Below the pieces are notes generated by a model. That model made no database searches, had not been told where the DNA came from, and saw only the letters and a program-made list of their open reading frames with translations. This document shows, in pieces, positions 27,918 through 37,023 of a stretch of 56,320 bases of DNA; within the stretch, counting starts at the first letter, position 1, and each line of letters begins with the position of its first letter. The DNA comes from Hyphomicrobiaceae bacterium (GTDB taxonomy: Bacteria > Pseudomonadota > Alphaproteobacteria > Rhizobiales > Hyphomicrobiaceae), in the NCBI GenBank assembly GCA_008933705.1, contig WBUN01000033.1, forward strand, positions 1-56,320, read 5' to 3'. The position numbers were made by a program, and so were the translations under genes.

Positions 27918-29123
27918 CTAGCAGCGCTTGATGAGCCACGGCTCGAGATGCGCAGCGACGTCGTTTGCGTCGAAGGCGGGGCCATCGAAGGCACCCACGC
28001 CGTCGACAGGCTCGCTTGCCGGTGCGGCCGGAGGAGCCCCCAGCACCTCGTCATGAAGATCCGGCCGGAACACCGCTTTCGCTTCAGCAAGCAGCTCCGC
28101 CGACATCGGCGCCTGCCCCCAGCGCACCATCTGGGCGTACAGCCAAGCCGCCTGGACGGGATCGGGGCGGGCAGCACCGCGCCGGCCGATGAGAAGGTAG
28201 CGGTCGCTGGAGCGGACCGATCCGTCCGGCGATGCCTTGAGCTTGCCATCGAGCGTGCGCCGGATCAGGTCCGGCGCTACACCGACGCGGTTCGGCGCGG
28301 CGATGATGCGGCATGCCTCATCACGATTGGCGGCGTCCTCGATGAAACTGGCAGCCCTGGCATGCGCCCGGATGAGCTTGGTCACGAGATCGGGGTTCTC
28401 CGAGGCCCAGGAGGCCCGCACGGCCAGCACCTTCTCGGCCGCACGCTCGATGATCTCCGATCCGAAATGGAGGATGTGCGCAATGCCGAGGTCGACCGCC
28501 ACCGAGTTCCATGGCGCGCCGACGCAGAACGCGTCGACGTGACCGTTGGCAATGCTCTCGACCATGAACGGCGGCGGCAGCACCACCAGCCGCAGGTCCT
28601 CGTCGGGATCGACGCCGCCGGAGGCCATCCAGAAGCGCAGCTGGTAGTTGTGCATTGAATAGGGAAAGGTCATGCCGAAGGTCAGCGGGTCTTGCCCCGT
28701 GCGCTTGCGCTCGGCGACGACCGCCGCCAACGCCCGCGCCGACACCTTCGGATCGGTGATGTCCCCGTCAGAGTGTTCCGCCAGGGCCCGATGGAGGGCG
28801 GTCGTCACCGTGATCGCATTGCCATTGAGCCCGAGGTTGAGCGGAGCGACGATCGGAACGCGCACGTGGCCGAGCCCAAGGCTCGAAGCGATGGCCACCG
28901 GCGACAGCAGATGGGCGGCGTCGAACTGGCCGATGTTGAGCCGGTCGCGGACGTTCGACCACGACACCTCGCGCACCAACTCGACGTCGAGGCCCTCCTC
29001 GGCCGCAAACCCCTTGTCGACGGCGATGATCAGTGCTGCAGCATCAGCCAGCGGGATATAGCCGATCCTGAGGTACGGTGCCCGCTTCCTGGCCGTGGCA
29101 AGAGATGACATTTCTTCAGTCAT
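27918..29123 (-). CDS. nasS: Nitrate sensor protein NasS
   Basis: 401 residues of the NrtA/CmpA-type nitrate-binding fold (YLRIGYIPLADAAALIIAVDKG at the start, cut here to its family sense; SYSMHNYQLRFWMASGGVDPD-type core; CVGAPWNS). It has no signal peptide, as expected for the cytoplasmic sensor NasS rather than a transport binding protein. In Azotobacter, Paracoccus and Bradyrhizobium NasS holds NasT inactive until nitrate or nitrite binds. It overlaps nasT by 8 bases and follows it in one operon. An ABC nitrate-transporter binding subunit is the alternative, but the nasT partner argues against it. Confidence 0.9.
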   Translation of the reverse strand: MTEEMSSLATARKRAPYLRIGYIPLADAAALIIAVDKGFAAEEGLDVELVREVSWSNVRDRLNIGQFDAAHLLSPVAIASSLGLGHVRVPIVAPLNLGLNGNAITVTTALHRALAEHSDGDITDPKVSARALAAVVAERKRTGQDPLTFGMTFPYSMHNYQLRFWMASGGVDPDEDLRLVVLPPPFMVESIANGHVDAFCVGAPWNSVAVDLGIAHILHFGSEIIERAAEKVLAVRASWASENPDLVTKLIRAHARAASFIEDAANRDEACRIIAAPNRVGVAPDLIRRTLDGKLKASPDGSVRSSDRYLLIGRRGAARPDPVQAAWLYAQMVRWGQAPMSAELLAEAKAVFRPDLHDEVLGAPPAAPASEPVDGVGAFDGPAFDANDVAAHLEPWLIKRC

Positions 29124-29718
29124 TCAGCAGATCGATGGTGCTTACCAAGCTCTCGGCGATATCGACGATGCGCTTGCCTTTGCTCATGGCGGTACGGCGC
29201 AGCAGAGCGTAGGCCGCCTCTTCGTCCAGGCCGCGGCTCTTCATGAGGATGCCCTTGGCCTTCTCGATGATCTTGCGCTCCTTCAGCGCGCTCTTGGTCT
29301 CCTCGAGCTCGGAGCGCAGGCGGTCGAACGCGCTGAAGCGCGAGATGGTCATCTCCAGGATCGGGCGCACCCTCTCCTTCTTCAGGCCGTCGACGATGTA
29401 GGCGCTGACGCCGGCGTCGATGGCCGCCTCGATGGTCGCGCGGTCGCTCTGATCCACGAACATCGCGATCGGCCGGCGCACGATGCGCGAGACCTGGAAC
29501 ATCTGCTCAAGCACGTCGCGGCTTGGATTCTCGAGATCGATGAGGATGACGTCGGGATCCACCTTGTAGATGCGATCGAGCAGCCCGGTGGCGTCGTCAA
29601 GCACGGTCAGATTCTCGAAGCCGGCGTCCCTCAGGCCCGACTCGAGGATGGCGCGACGGATCGGATTCTCGTCGATGACGAGGATTTTGAGCGGAGCGTC
29701 GGAGGTCGTGTTGGGCAA
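29116..29718 (-). CDS. nasT: ANTAR-domain antiterminator NasT
   Basis: 200 residues: an N-terminal receiver-like domain (ILVIDENPIRRAIL, then ILIDLENPSRD) and a coiled-coil linker leading to a C-terminal ANTAR RNA-binding domain (about 140-195; EKAKGILMKSRGLDEEAAY). NasT binds leader RNA and blocks termination when NasS releases it in the presence of nitrate. The matching RNA target is present 1.5 kb downstream, ahead of the nas structural genes. The 209-base region upstream (29719-29927) should contain the nasTS promoter; no clear sigma54 site was found there. Confidence 0.93.
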   Translation of the reverse strand: MPNTTSDAPLKILVIDENPIRRAILESGLRDAGFENLTVLDDATGLLDRIYKVDPDVILIDLENPSRDVLEQMFQVSRIVRRPIAMFVDQSDRATIEAAIDAGVSAYIVDGLKKERVRPILEMTISRFSAFDRLRSELEETKSALKERKIIEKAKGILMKSRGLDEEAAYALLRRTAMSKGKRIVDIAESLVSTIDLLND

Positions 29719-29927
29719 AGCGATGCGCTCAAGCCGTCATGGTGCAGCGCACAATGATGGCGCGATGTCTCCTGTAGCGCAATCCCAAACAATGGCCGAG
29801 ACCGACCGGGACCCCGCGCGCGGCGGTGCTGAAGCCAAGTCCGCCCGGGATCGCGAACCCCCTCCTGCGACTTAACATCGCCGCGGGAGGAACCACACGC
29901 CATCCGGGGCAGTGCGCCGCCTCCATT

Positions 29928-31733
29928 TCAGGCGCCGGCCAGGCTGCTGCTCGTCACACGGCGCGTCGATGCATCAACAACGATCTGCCGCTTGTGGAAG
30001 GCGAATGCCGTCGGCTTGTGGGCAATGCTGATCACCGTGGCGTGCGGCAGGCGCTGCCGCACCAGCTCATACATGCGCTGCTCCGTAGGCTCGTCGAGCG
30101 CCGAGGTCGCCTCGTCCAGGAACAGCCAATCCGGCCGGTACAGGAATGTCCTGGCGAAGGCGACGCGCTGCTGCTCGCCGCCGGACAGGATCATGGACCA
30201 GTTGCCGGCTTCGCCAAGGCGCGGCACGAGGTGCCCGAGGCCGCACATCTCGAGCGCCTCCCGGCATGCCTCGTCGCTGTAGTGGCCGGGCATCTCCGGA
30301 TAGCTCAGCACCTCGCGCAGCGTGCCGAGCGGCAGATAGGGCTTCTGCGGCAGGAATAGAACCCGCGCATCCTCCGGCATGGCGACCCGCCCCCGGCCGT
30401 ACGGCCAGAGCCCTGCCAGCACGCGGAAGAGCGTGGTCTTGCCGCTGCCCGAGGCTCCGCGCACGACCACCGCTTCTCCCTGCTTCACCGTCAGGTTGAC
30501 GTCGCGCATCAGGATGTCGCCGTTGGGCAGACGGACATCGACGTTCTCGAGCACGATCTCGGAGGAAGCCGGCGCTCGCTCCAGGGCATGCTCTTCCCTT
30601 GCCGCGGCCTTGGCCTTCGCCATCGCCTCGCGGAAGGTGGTCAGCCGGTCGAGCGTGGCTTTCCACGCGGCAAGCTGCGCGTAGGAATCGATGAACCAGG
30701 AGAGCGAGCCCTGCACCTCGCCGAATGCGCCGGCGGTCTGGGTCAGCACACCGAGCTGGATCTGCCCGGAAAAATAGCTCGGCACCGCGACAACGATCGG
30801 GAACACGGAAGCCGCCTGGCCATAGAAAGCCGTGAGCCCCGTCAGCCGCTTGGTGAACTTCATGAAATCCCACCACGTCACATAGACGCGCTGGAAGGCG
30901 CCGCGCAGGCCGCGCTCCTCGTCCTGCTCGCCGCGGTAGAGTGCGATGCTCTCCGCATTCTCGCGGATGCGCGTCATGCGATAGCGGAAGTCGGCGTTGT
31001 AGCGCTCGAGCGAGAAGTTCACGCGCACCAGCGGACGCCCGATCAGATAGGTCAGCCACGATCCGAGCAGCGCGTAGGCGATGGCTGCCCACATCATGTA
31101 GCCAGGAATGGAGATGCCGCCGAAGATCGGAATGACGAAGCTTCCCGAAAGGCCCCACAGCACGGTGGCGAACGTCACCAGCGTCATGATCTGCAGCAGC
31201 AGGTTGAGCGTGATGTTGAGCGTCTGGCTTGCAAACAGCGCGCAATCCTGTTCGATGCGCTGCTCCGGGTTGTCGGTGCCCTGATTGATGATCTCGAGGC
31301 GGTAGTAGGTGCGGTCGGCCAGCCATTCGTGAAAGTAGACCTGGCTCAGCCAGCGGCGCCAGCGAATGATGAGGAGCTGGGTCAGCCACAGGCGGTAGAC
31401 GGCAATGATAATGAACGTCCCTGCCAGCACGATCCAGTATTTGAGCTCGTACCAGAATGCGTCGGCGTTCTTCTCCTGCAGCGCATTGAAGAAGCGCGCA
31501 TTCCAGGCGTTGAGAAGCTTGGCCATGTACACGCTGAACACGCTGAGCCCGACGATGAAGGCAAGCAGACCGCGCGCGATCCATGCCTCCTTGATCCTGA
31601 GCGTCACACCCCACATCGTCACGCGCTGTTCGTCCTCGGCGAACCAGTAGGGCCGCGCGAGCATCCAGAGCTGACGCAGGAAAGCGCGGGCAGCGGCAGC
31701 GCGGGAGGCGAGACGTTCCATCATGGTGTGCAT
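29928..31733 (-). CDS. ABC transporter, fused membrane and ATPase domains (SbmA/YddA/ABCD-like)
   Basis: About 601 residues from the ATG at 31733; a TTG at 31820 is possible but adds a non-conserved tail, and ATGs at 31724 and 31721 are also close. The membrane half (about 1-350) has the SbmA/BacA-type start (WFAEDEQRVTMWGVTL) and IEQDCALFASQTL region. The ATPase half has Walker A GASGSGKTT, signature LSGGEQQR and Walker B WLFLDEATSALDE. Family members (YddA, the Rv1819c/ABCD group) move peptides, cobalamin or fatty acyl compounds. The gene is alone on its strand between nasT and an RND pump, so no substrate can be inferred. Confidence 0.88.
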   Translation of the reverse strand: MHTMMERLASRAAAARAFLRQLWMLARPYWFAEDEQRVTMWGVTLRIKEAWIARGLLAFIVGLSVFSVYMAKLLNAWNARFFNALQEKNADAFWYELKYWIVLAGTFIIIAVYRLWLTQLLIIRWRRWLSQVYFHEWLADRTYYRLEIINQGTDNPEQRIEQDCALFASQTLNITLNLLLQIMTLVTFATVLWGLSGSFVIPIFGGISIPGYMMWAAIAYALLGSWLTYLIGRPLVRVNFSLERYNADFRYRMTRIRENAESIALYRGEQDEERGLRGAFQRVYVTWWDFMKFTKRLTGLTAFYGQAASVFPIVVAVPSYFSGQIQLGVLTQTAGAFGEVQGSLSWFIDSYAQLAAWKATLDRLTTFREAMAKAKAAAREEHALERAPASSEIVLENVDVRLPNGDILMRDVNLTVKQGEAVVVRGASGSGKTTLFRVLAGLWPYGRGRVAMPEDARVLFLPQKPYLPLGTLREVLSYPEMPGHYSDEACREALEMCGLGHLVPRLGEAGNWSMILSGGEQQRVAFARTFLYRPDWLFLDEATSALDEPTEQRMYELVRQRLPHATVISIAHKPTAFAFHKRQIVVDASTRRVTSSSLAGA

Positions 31734-31921
31734 CCAGAACAGGTGCTGGGAGAAATGGTCATGCGGCGTGCCGTGCAGCACTGCAATGAGCGAGCAGCCT
31801 GTCGCCGCCAAGGTGGGCAAAGCTCCATGGCGAGGAAACTATCACGGCGCAAGCAGGCGAGCCGAAATCGCTCAGCTCACCTGCAACCAGGCAACGACTT
31901 TTCCACCTCTTTCCGGCTTCG

Positions 31922-34900
31922 CTATTCGGCTGCCTTGTCGACCGGATGGGTGGAACTCTGTTGGGCGGGCGCTGCGTGCGCGCCGCGGTGCTCGCGGGCA
32001 ACGTAGGTATAGACGGCAGGCGTCACGAACAGCGTGAACAGCGTGCCGACCGTCATGCCTGACGCAATGACCAGGCCGATCGCGTAGCGGCTGGCCGCAC
32101 CGGCGCCGCTGGCAATCAGCAGGGGCACCATGCCGACGACCATGGCGGCCGTTGTCATCAGAATGGGCCGCAGGCGGATGGCGGCCGCGCGCTCGATCGC
32201 CTCCCGGCGGCCGAGCCCCTCGTTCTCCTGCAGGTGATTGGCGTAGTCGACCATCAGAATGCCGTGCTTGGAGATGAGGCCGATGAGAGTGACCAGGCCG
32301 ACCTGGGTGTAGATGTTGATGGTTGCCAGGCCCATGTTGAGCGGGATGAGCGCGCCGAACATGGCGGTCGGCAGCGCGATCAGGATGATCAACGGGTCGC
32401 GGAAGCTCTCGTACTGGGCGGCGAGCACAAGATAGATGACGATGAGGGCGAAGGCGAACGTGATCACGAGCGTGCTGCCTTCCTGCACGTACTGCCGGCT
32501 TTCGCCCTGGAAGTCGTAGGTGAAGCCCTCGGGCAGCTTCTCGCCGGCCTTGGACTTCAGGAAGTCGATCACCTCGCCGATGGTGCGGCCGGGAAACGGC
32601 ACGCCTTGCAGCGTGGCCGAATTGAGCTGCTGGAAGCTCGTCAGCGCATTCGGCTGGACCGACTGCTCGATCGTAGCGATGCTGGACAGCGGCACGAGCG
32701 TGTTGCTGGCCGTGCGCACCTGGTAGCGCCGCAGCCAATCCGCCGTCAGGCGGTAGTCGCGCGGCACCTGCGGAATGACCTGGTAGCTGCGGCCGTAGAG
32801 ATTGAAGCGGTTGACGTAGTTGCCGCCGAGCAGCGTGGCCAGCGAGCCACCGACATCCTGCATGGTGATGCCGAGGCGGTTGGCCTTATCGTGGTCGAGC
32901 TTGATCTCCACCTGCGGCGTGTCGAACTTCAGATCCGTGTCGGTGAATATGAACAGCCCGCTCTTGTTGGCCTCGGCCTGCATGTCGGCCAGCACCTGGG
33001 CAAGCTGCGTGTAATCAGCGGTGGTGGTGACCACGAACTGGACCGGCGGCCCCCCGGTCGACCCCGGCAGAGAGGGAAGCGCAAACGACAGCACCTGCGC
33101 ATCGGTAACGCCGGCGACCTTCGGCTGCAGGCTCTGCAGGATCTCCTTCTGCGAGCGTTTGCGCTCCTCCCAGGGCACGAACAGGATGCCGCCGATGGCC
33201 TGGTGCACGTTGTTGCCGAAGCCGTTGATGAGGAACACGTGCTCCCTCTCGGGCACGGTTTCGAAGATCTTGTTGAGGTCGTAGGTCGCCTTCTCCAGAT
33301 AGTCGAGATTGGTCGACGGCGGCGCCTTGATCAGGTTGAAGAGGATGCCCTGATCCTCCTCCGGCGCCAGCTCCTGCTGCGTGGTGGTGTACATGATCCC
33401 GACCGCCGCCATGACGCCGGCGACGATGAGCAACGTCACCGGGCGGTGGTTGAGGGTGCGGTGGAGACGCCGCTCGTAGCGCCTGCGCAGGCTGTCGAAG
33501 CTGCGATCGAGAAACCGTACGAAGCGGCCGCTCGACTGCTCGGATTTGAGCAGCTTGGAGGCCATCATCGGCGACAGCGTGAGCGCTATGATGCCCGACA
33601 CGACGACGGCGCCGGCGAGCGTGAACGCGAATTCGCGGAAGAGGGCGCCGGTGAGGCCGGAAACGAAGCCGATCGGCGCATAGACGGCCGCTAGCGTGAT
33701 CGTCATCGAGATGACCGGCACGGCGATCTCGCGCGCCCCGACGAGGGCCGCGTCGAACGGCTGCAACCCCTCCTCGATGTGCCTGTGGATATTCTCGACC
33801 ACCACGATGGCGTCGTCGACGACCAGCCCGATAGCGAGCACAAGCGCCAGCAGGGTGAGCAGATTGATGGAGTAGCCGAGCGCCAGAAGCGCGAACATCA
33901 CCCCGACCAGCGACAGCGGGATGGTGACGATGGGGATCAGGGTGGAGCGCAGGTTGCCGAGGAACAGGAAGATGACGACGATGACGATCAGCGCGGCCTC
34001 GATCAGGGTCTTCTGCACCTCGGAGATCGAGGCGTTGATGAACTTGGTTGCGTCGTAGGCGATGGCCGCCTCGAGGCCCGCCGGCAACTGCCGCTGCAGC
34101 TCGGGGAACGTCTTGCGCACATCGCTGATGACGGTGAGCGGGTTGGCGCTCGGCGTGGCGAAAATGCCGATGAAGACGGCCTTCAGGCCGTCGAACACGG
34201 AGGAGGAATCGGCACTCTCCGGCCCGAGCTCGATGGTGGCGATATCGTCGAGCCGCACCAGGGCGTCGCCTCGGGTTTTCACCACCAGCTTGCCGAACGC
34301 GGCAGCGCTGTTCAGCGAAGTCTCGGCGTTGATGGTGGTCTGGACGAAGTCGCCCTTCACCTGCCCTGCCGCGGTCGTGAAGTTGTTGGCCGCGAGGGCG
34401 TTGCGGACATCGGTGGGCGTCACGCTCAACGCCGCCATCTTGTCCGGGTTGAGCCAGATGCGCATGGCGAAGGTCTGCCCGCCCAGGATTTGCGCATTGG
34501 CAACACCGTTGACGGTCTGCAGCTTCGGTTGGACGACGCGGGTGAGGTAGTCCGTGATCTGCGAGCCGGTCATGACCTTGCTGTTGAAGGACAGGTACAT
34601 GAGCGCGGTCGTCTCGCCGGTCTGCTTGACCACCACGGGGTCTTGAGCCTCCTGCGGCAGCACGCTCTTGACCTGGTTGACCTTGGCAAGAACGTCGGCC
34701 ACGGCGCGATCCGGGTTGGCATCGAGGCGCAGATTGAGCGTCACGAGGCTCACGTTCTGCTGAGAGGACGAGGTGAGCGTATCGATGCCTTCGGCGCTGG
34801 CGACCGCCTGCTGGATGGGCGTGGTGATGAAGCCCTTGATCAGCTCGGCGTTGGCGCCGGGATAGACGGTCGTGATGGTGATCGTCGTGTTGGAGATCTT

Positions 34901-35014
34901 GGGGTACTGCCGAACGGGCAGATTGAAGACGGAGCTGATGCCGATGAGCAGGATCAGCAGGCTTACGACGCTGGCCAGCACCGGCCTGCGGATGAAGATA
35001 TCCGTGAACGACAT
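31922..35014 (-). CDS. RND multidrug efflux permease (HAE1/AcrB-like)
   Basis: 1030 residues, standard for the hydrophobe/amphiphile RND class. It begins MSFTDIFIRRPVLASVVSLL, with RQYPKISNTTITI soon after, the TM4 region carrying proton-relay aspartates (GLVVDDAIVVVENI), and a second-half repeat ending in MSGMTVGTLFTLFVTPAVY-type sequence. It is an inner-membrane proton antiporter forming a trimer. The adaptor gene lies 13 bases upstream on the same strand; no TolC-type outer membrane gene is in the window. Expression may depend on the MarR-type regulator encoded divergently. Confidence 0.95.
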   Translation of the reverse strand: MSFTDIFIRRPVLASVVSLLILLIGISSVFNLPVRQYPKISNTTITITTVYPGANAELIKGFITTPIQQAVASAEGIDTLTSSSQQNVSLVTLNLRLDANPDRAVADVLAKVNQVKSVLPQEAQDPVVVKQTGETTALMYLSFNSKVMTGSQITDYLTRVVQPKLQTVNGVANAQILGGQTFAMRIWLNPDKMAALSVTPTDVRNALAANNFTTAAGQVKGDFVQTTINAETSLNSAAAFGKLVVKTRGDALVRLDDIATIELGPESADSSSVFDGLKAVFIGIFATPSANPLTVISDVRKTFPELQRQLPAGLEAAIAYDATKFINASISEVQKTLIEAALIVIVVIFLFLGNLRSTLIPIVTIPLSLVGVMFALLALGYSINLLTLLALVLAIGLVVDDAIVVVENIHRHIEEGLQPFDAALVGAREIAVPVISMTITLAAVYAPIGFVSGLTGALFREFAFTLAGAVVVSGIIALTLSPMMASKLLKSEQSSGRFVRFLDRSFDSLRRRYERRLHRTLNHRPVTLLIVAGVMAAVGIMYTTTQQELAPEEDQGILFNLIKAPPSTNLDYLEKATYDLNKIFETVPEREHVFLINGFGNNVHQAIGGILFVPWEERKRSQKEILQSLQPKVAGVTDAQVLSFALPSLPGSTGGPPVQFVVTTTADYTQLAQVLADMQAEANKSGLFIFTDTDLKFDTPQVEIKLDHDKANRLGITMQDVGGSLATLLGGNYVNRFNLYGRSYQVIPQVPRDYRLTADWLRRYQVRTASNTLVPLSSIATIEQSVQPNALTSFQQLNSATLQGVPFPGRTIGEVIDFLKSKAGEKLPEGFTYDFQGESRQYVQEGSTLVITFAFALIVIYLVLAAQYESFRDPLIILIALPTAMFGALIPLNMGLATINIYTQVGLVTLIGLISKHGILMVDYANHLQENEGLGRREAIERAAAIRLRPILMTTAAMVVGMVPLLIASGAGAASRYAIGLVIASGMTVGTLFTLFVTPAVYTYVAREHRGAHAAPAQQSSTHPVDKAAE

Positions 35015-35027
35015 CGCGGCGGCTCCG

Positions 35028-36185
35028 CTACTGCTTCGGCCGCGGCTCGGGCCGCGTCAGAGGGCTCGAGTTGTCGATCCTGATGCTCGCGCCGGAGTTG
35101 AGCTTCAACTGGCCGGTGGTCACGACCTGCTCTCCAGCGCTCAGCCCCGACAGGATCGCGACGCGGTCCTCGCGCACAGGGCCGGTCTTGACGAAGCGGC
35201 GCTCGGCGACGAGCTGCTGATCTGTCGGCTGGCCGGCCGGCGCGGCCTGGGCCTGCCCGCTCTTGGGCGGCGCCGGCTTCGCCACGTAGACGCTGTCGCC
35301 GTAAAGGCCATAGGTTACGGCCGTGCGCGGGACGGTGACGACCTCGACCGGCTCCCCGGCAAGCACCGTGACATTGGCGAACATGCCGGGCAGCAGCTTA
35401 CGCTCCCTGTTCGGCAGAATACCGCGCACCAGCAGCGTGCGGGTGTCCTGCGCGACGCGCGCATCGAGTGACTGGATCTCGCCCTTGAAGACCTGGCCCG
35501 GGAATGCATCGACCGTCAGCTCCAACACCTGCCCCGTGCGCAGCTTGCCGATGTTCTGCTCGGGCATCGGGAAATCGACACGGATGGGATCGAGGGCCTG
35601 CAGCGATACCATCACGAAGCCCGGCGACACATACTGGCCCACCTCGATCTTGCGGATGCCGAGCCGCCCGCTGAAGGGAGCAGATATCACCTTCTGCGCG
35701 ATGACCGCCTCGATGCGCTTGACCGCCGCTGCGGCCGTGTCGCGCTTGGCCCGCGCGGTATCGAGATTGGCCTCGGAGGTTACACGCTTGTTGATGAGAT
35801 CGATCTGGCGCTGAAAGGCGACCTCGGCCTCCTGCAGCGTGGCCTTGGCGCTCGCAAGGTCGGCAACCTCAACGGCAGTGTCGAGTTGCACGAGCTTGGT
35901 GCCGCGTTCGACATCCCGGCTGCTTTCAAAGAAGATCTCGGTGATCACGCCGGCGACCTGCGTGGTGATGTCCACCCCCTCCGACGAGATCAGCGTGCCG
36001 ATGGAGGCAAGGTGCTCGCCCCATCTTTCCGTGCGCGCGGCTTCCGCCGCGACGGTAGCCGGGGGCGGCACCATCTGCGACAGAAACGTCTGGATCATGC
36101 GCGGCTTGAAGACGAACTGGAAATAGCCGAGCCCTCCCAACAACAGGGCGATCACCACGCCGGTGACAACAAATCGTCTGCTCAT
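35028..36185 (-). CDS. RND efflux periplasmic adaptor protein
   Basis: About 385 residues from the ATG at 36185, which gives an immediate membrane anchor (VVTGVVIALLLGGLGYF). A longer reading to 36242 adds a non-hydrophobic extension. The body shows the lipoyl half-motif pairs, an alpha-helical hairpin (about 100-170) and a beta-barrel domain (ALDPIRVDFPMPEQNIGKL), typical of AcrA/MexA-family adaptors. It bridges the RND permease and an outer-membrane channel. It is co-transcribed with the permease gene 13 bases downstream and diverges from the MarR gene. Confidence 0.92.
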   Translation of the reverse strand: MSRRFVVTGVVIALLLGGLGYFQFVFKPRMIQTFLSQMVPPPATVAAEAARTERWGEHLASIGTLISSEGVDITTQVAGVITEIFFESSRDVERGTKLVQLDTAVEVADLASAKATLQEAEVAFQRQIDLINKRVTSEANLDTARAKRDTAAAAVKRIEAVIAQKVISAPFSGRLGIRKIEVGQYVSPGFVMVSLQALDPIRVDFPMPEQNIGKLRTGQVLELTVDAFPGQVFKGEIQSLDARVAQDTRTLLVRGILPNRERKLLPGMFANVTVLAGEPVEVVTVPRTAVTYGLYGDSVYVAKPAPPKSGQAQAAPAGQPTDQQLVAERRFVKTGPVREDRVAILSGLSAGEQVVTTGQLKLNSGASIRIDNSSPLTRPEPRPKQ

Positions 36186-36531
36186 GCCTGCTCTCGTGCT
36201 TGGCCCACCCGCCCGACCGCAAGTGGCCGGCTGCATTGACACCCCGCGTGGGGGCGGCCGGCCGCGGCAACAAGCAAGGTGGCTAAACTGGCGTTAACGG
36301 TCTCTTCGCGCGCTCCCGCCAGCGCGACGTGCCACGTCAATAACCGATTGGCAGGCATCTCACAAATCCATCGAGCGCGATCAAAATTCATTTAATTGTT
36401 ATCGGATATGTCCCGTGACGATTTCGAGACGCCCAGTTGGCGTCGCCGTTCGCCAGCCTCCACCAGGCCGCATAGCTGCTCTGCTGTGCGGGCTGGCTCA
36501 CGCCGATTATAAGCATGCTTATTATGAGCCT
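36186..36531. promoter_or_regulatory. Divergent regulatory region between the RND pump and marR-emrAB
   Basis: 346 bases with no gene. AT-rich stretches at about 36335-36415 probably hold the RND-operon promoter. A distinct MarR-type operator (listed separately) lies at the right end. Reading the MarR protein from a GTG at 36415 would put this operator inside the coding region, which I consider less likely. Confidence 0.5.
36506..36525. promoter_or_regulatory. Palindromic operator upstream of the MarR gene
   Basis: ATAAGCATGCTTAT at 36509-36522 is a perfect 14-bp palindrome, extending to 20 bases (36506-36525) with one mismatched pair. It ends 6 bases before the proposed MarR start codon, so bound repressor would block the start of this operon. 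The size and symmetry fit MarR-family autoregulatory sites. Confidence 0.65.
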
Positions 36532-37023
36532 ATGAGACGCTTTCCCAATCCGCGCCGCGAGATCATGTTCCAGCTCTCCGATGTTGCCCGGTCGATGCGG
36601 ACCTACATCGACCACCGCGCACGCGAGCACGGCGTAACGCGCGCGCAATGGGCGGTGCTCGCCAGGCTCGAGCGCCAGGAAGGCATGATGCAAACGGAGA
36701 TTGCCGAGGCGCTGGAGATTCAGCCGATCTCTCTCGTCCGGCTGATCGACCGGCTGTGCGATCAGCGGCTCGTCGAGCGGCAGCCGCATCCGCACGACAG
36801 GCGCGCCAACAGGCTGTACCTCACGGACAGGGGCCGGACGATGCTCGCCGACCTGACCCCCCTGGGGCGGGAGATTGCGGGAGAGATCCTGGCTTCCATC
36901 GGGGAGGACGAGGCGGCCGAGCTGCTTCACAAGCTGTTGCGCATCAAGGAGAACATTCGTCGCGCATCGAGCAGGCGCGCGACCAAGGGCGCACCGTCGC
37001 AGGGAGTACGCCATGCCCGCTGA
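36532..37023 (+). CDS. MarR family transcriptional regulator
   Basis: 163 residues from the ATG at 36532, the normal size for the family. The winged helix-turn-helix spans about 45-115: QWAVLARLERQEGM, TEIAEALEIQPISLVRLIDRL and the wing VERQPHPHDRRANRLYLTDRG with the conserved Asp-Arg pair. It should be a dimeric repressor released by phenolic or drug ligands. It overlaps the emrA-like gene by 11 bases and lies divergent to the RND pump operon, so it may control both efflux systems. Confidence 0.93.
   Translation: MRRFPNPRREIMFQLSDVARSMRTYIDHRAREHGVTRAQWAVLARLERQEGMMQTEIAEALEIQPISLVRLIDRLCDQRLVERQPHPHDRRANRLYLTDRGRTMLADLTPLGREIAGEILASIGEDEAAELLHKLLRIKENIRRASSRRATKGAPSQGVRHAR

Noticed and set aside
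36415-36531. 39-residue N-terminal extension of the MarR regulator
   Set aside because: It would place the operator palindrome inside the gene and make the protein longer than usual; the ATG at 36532 fits the family length.
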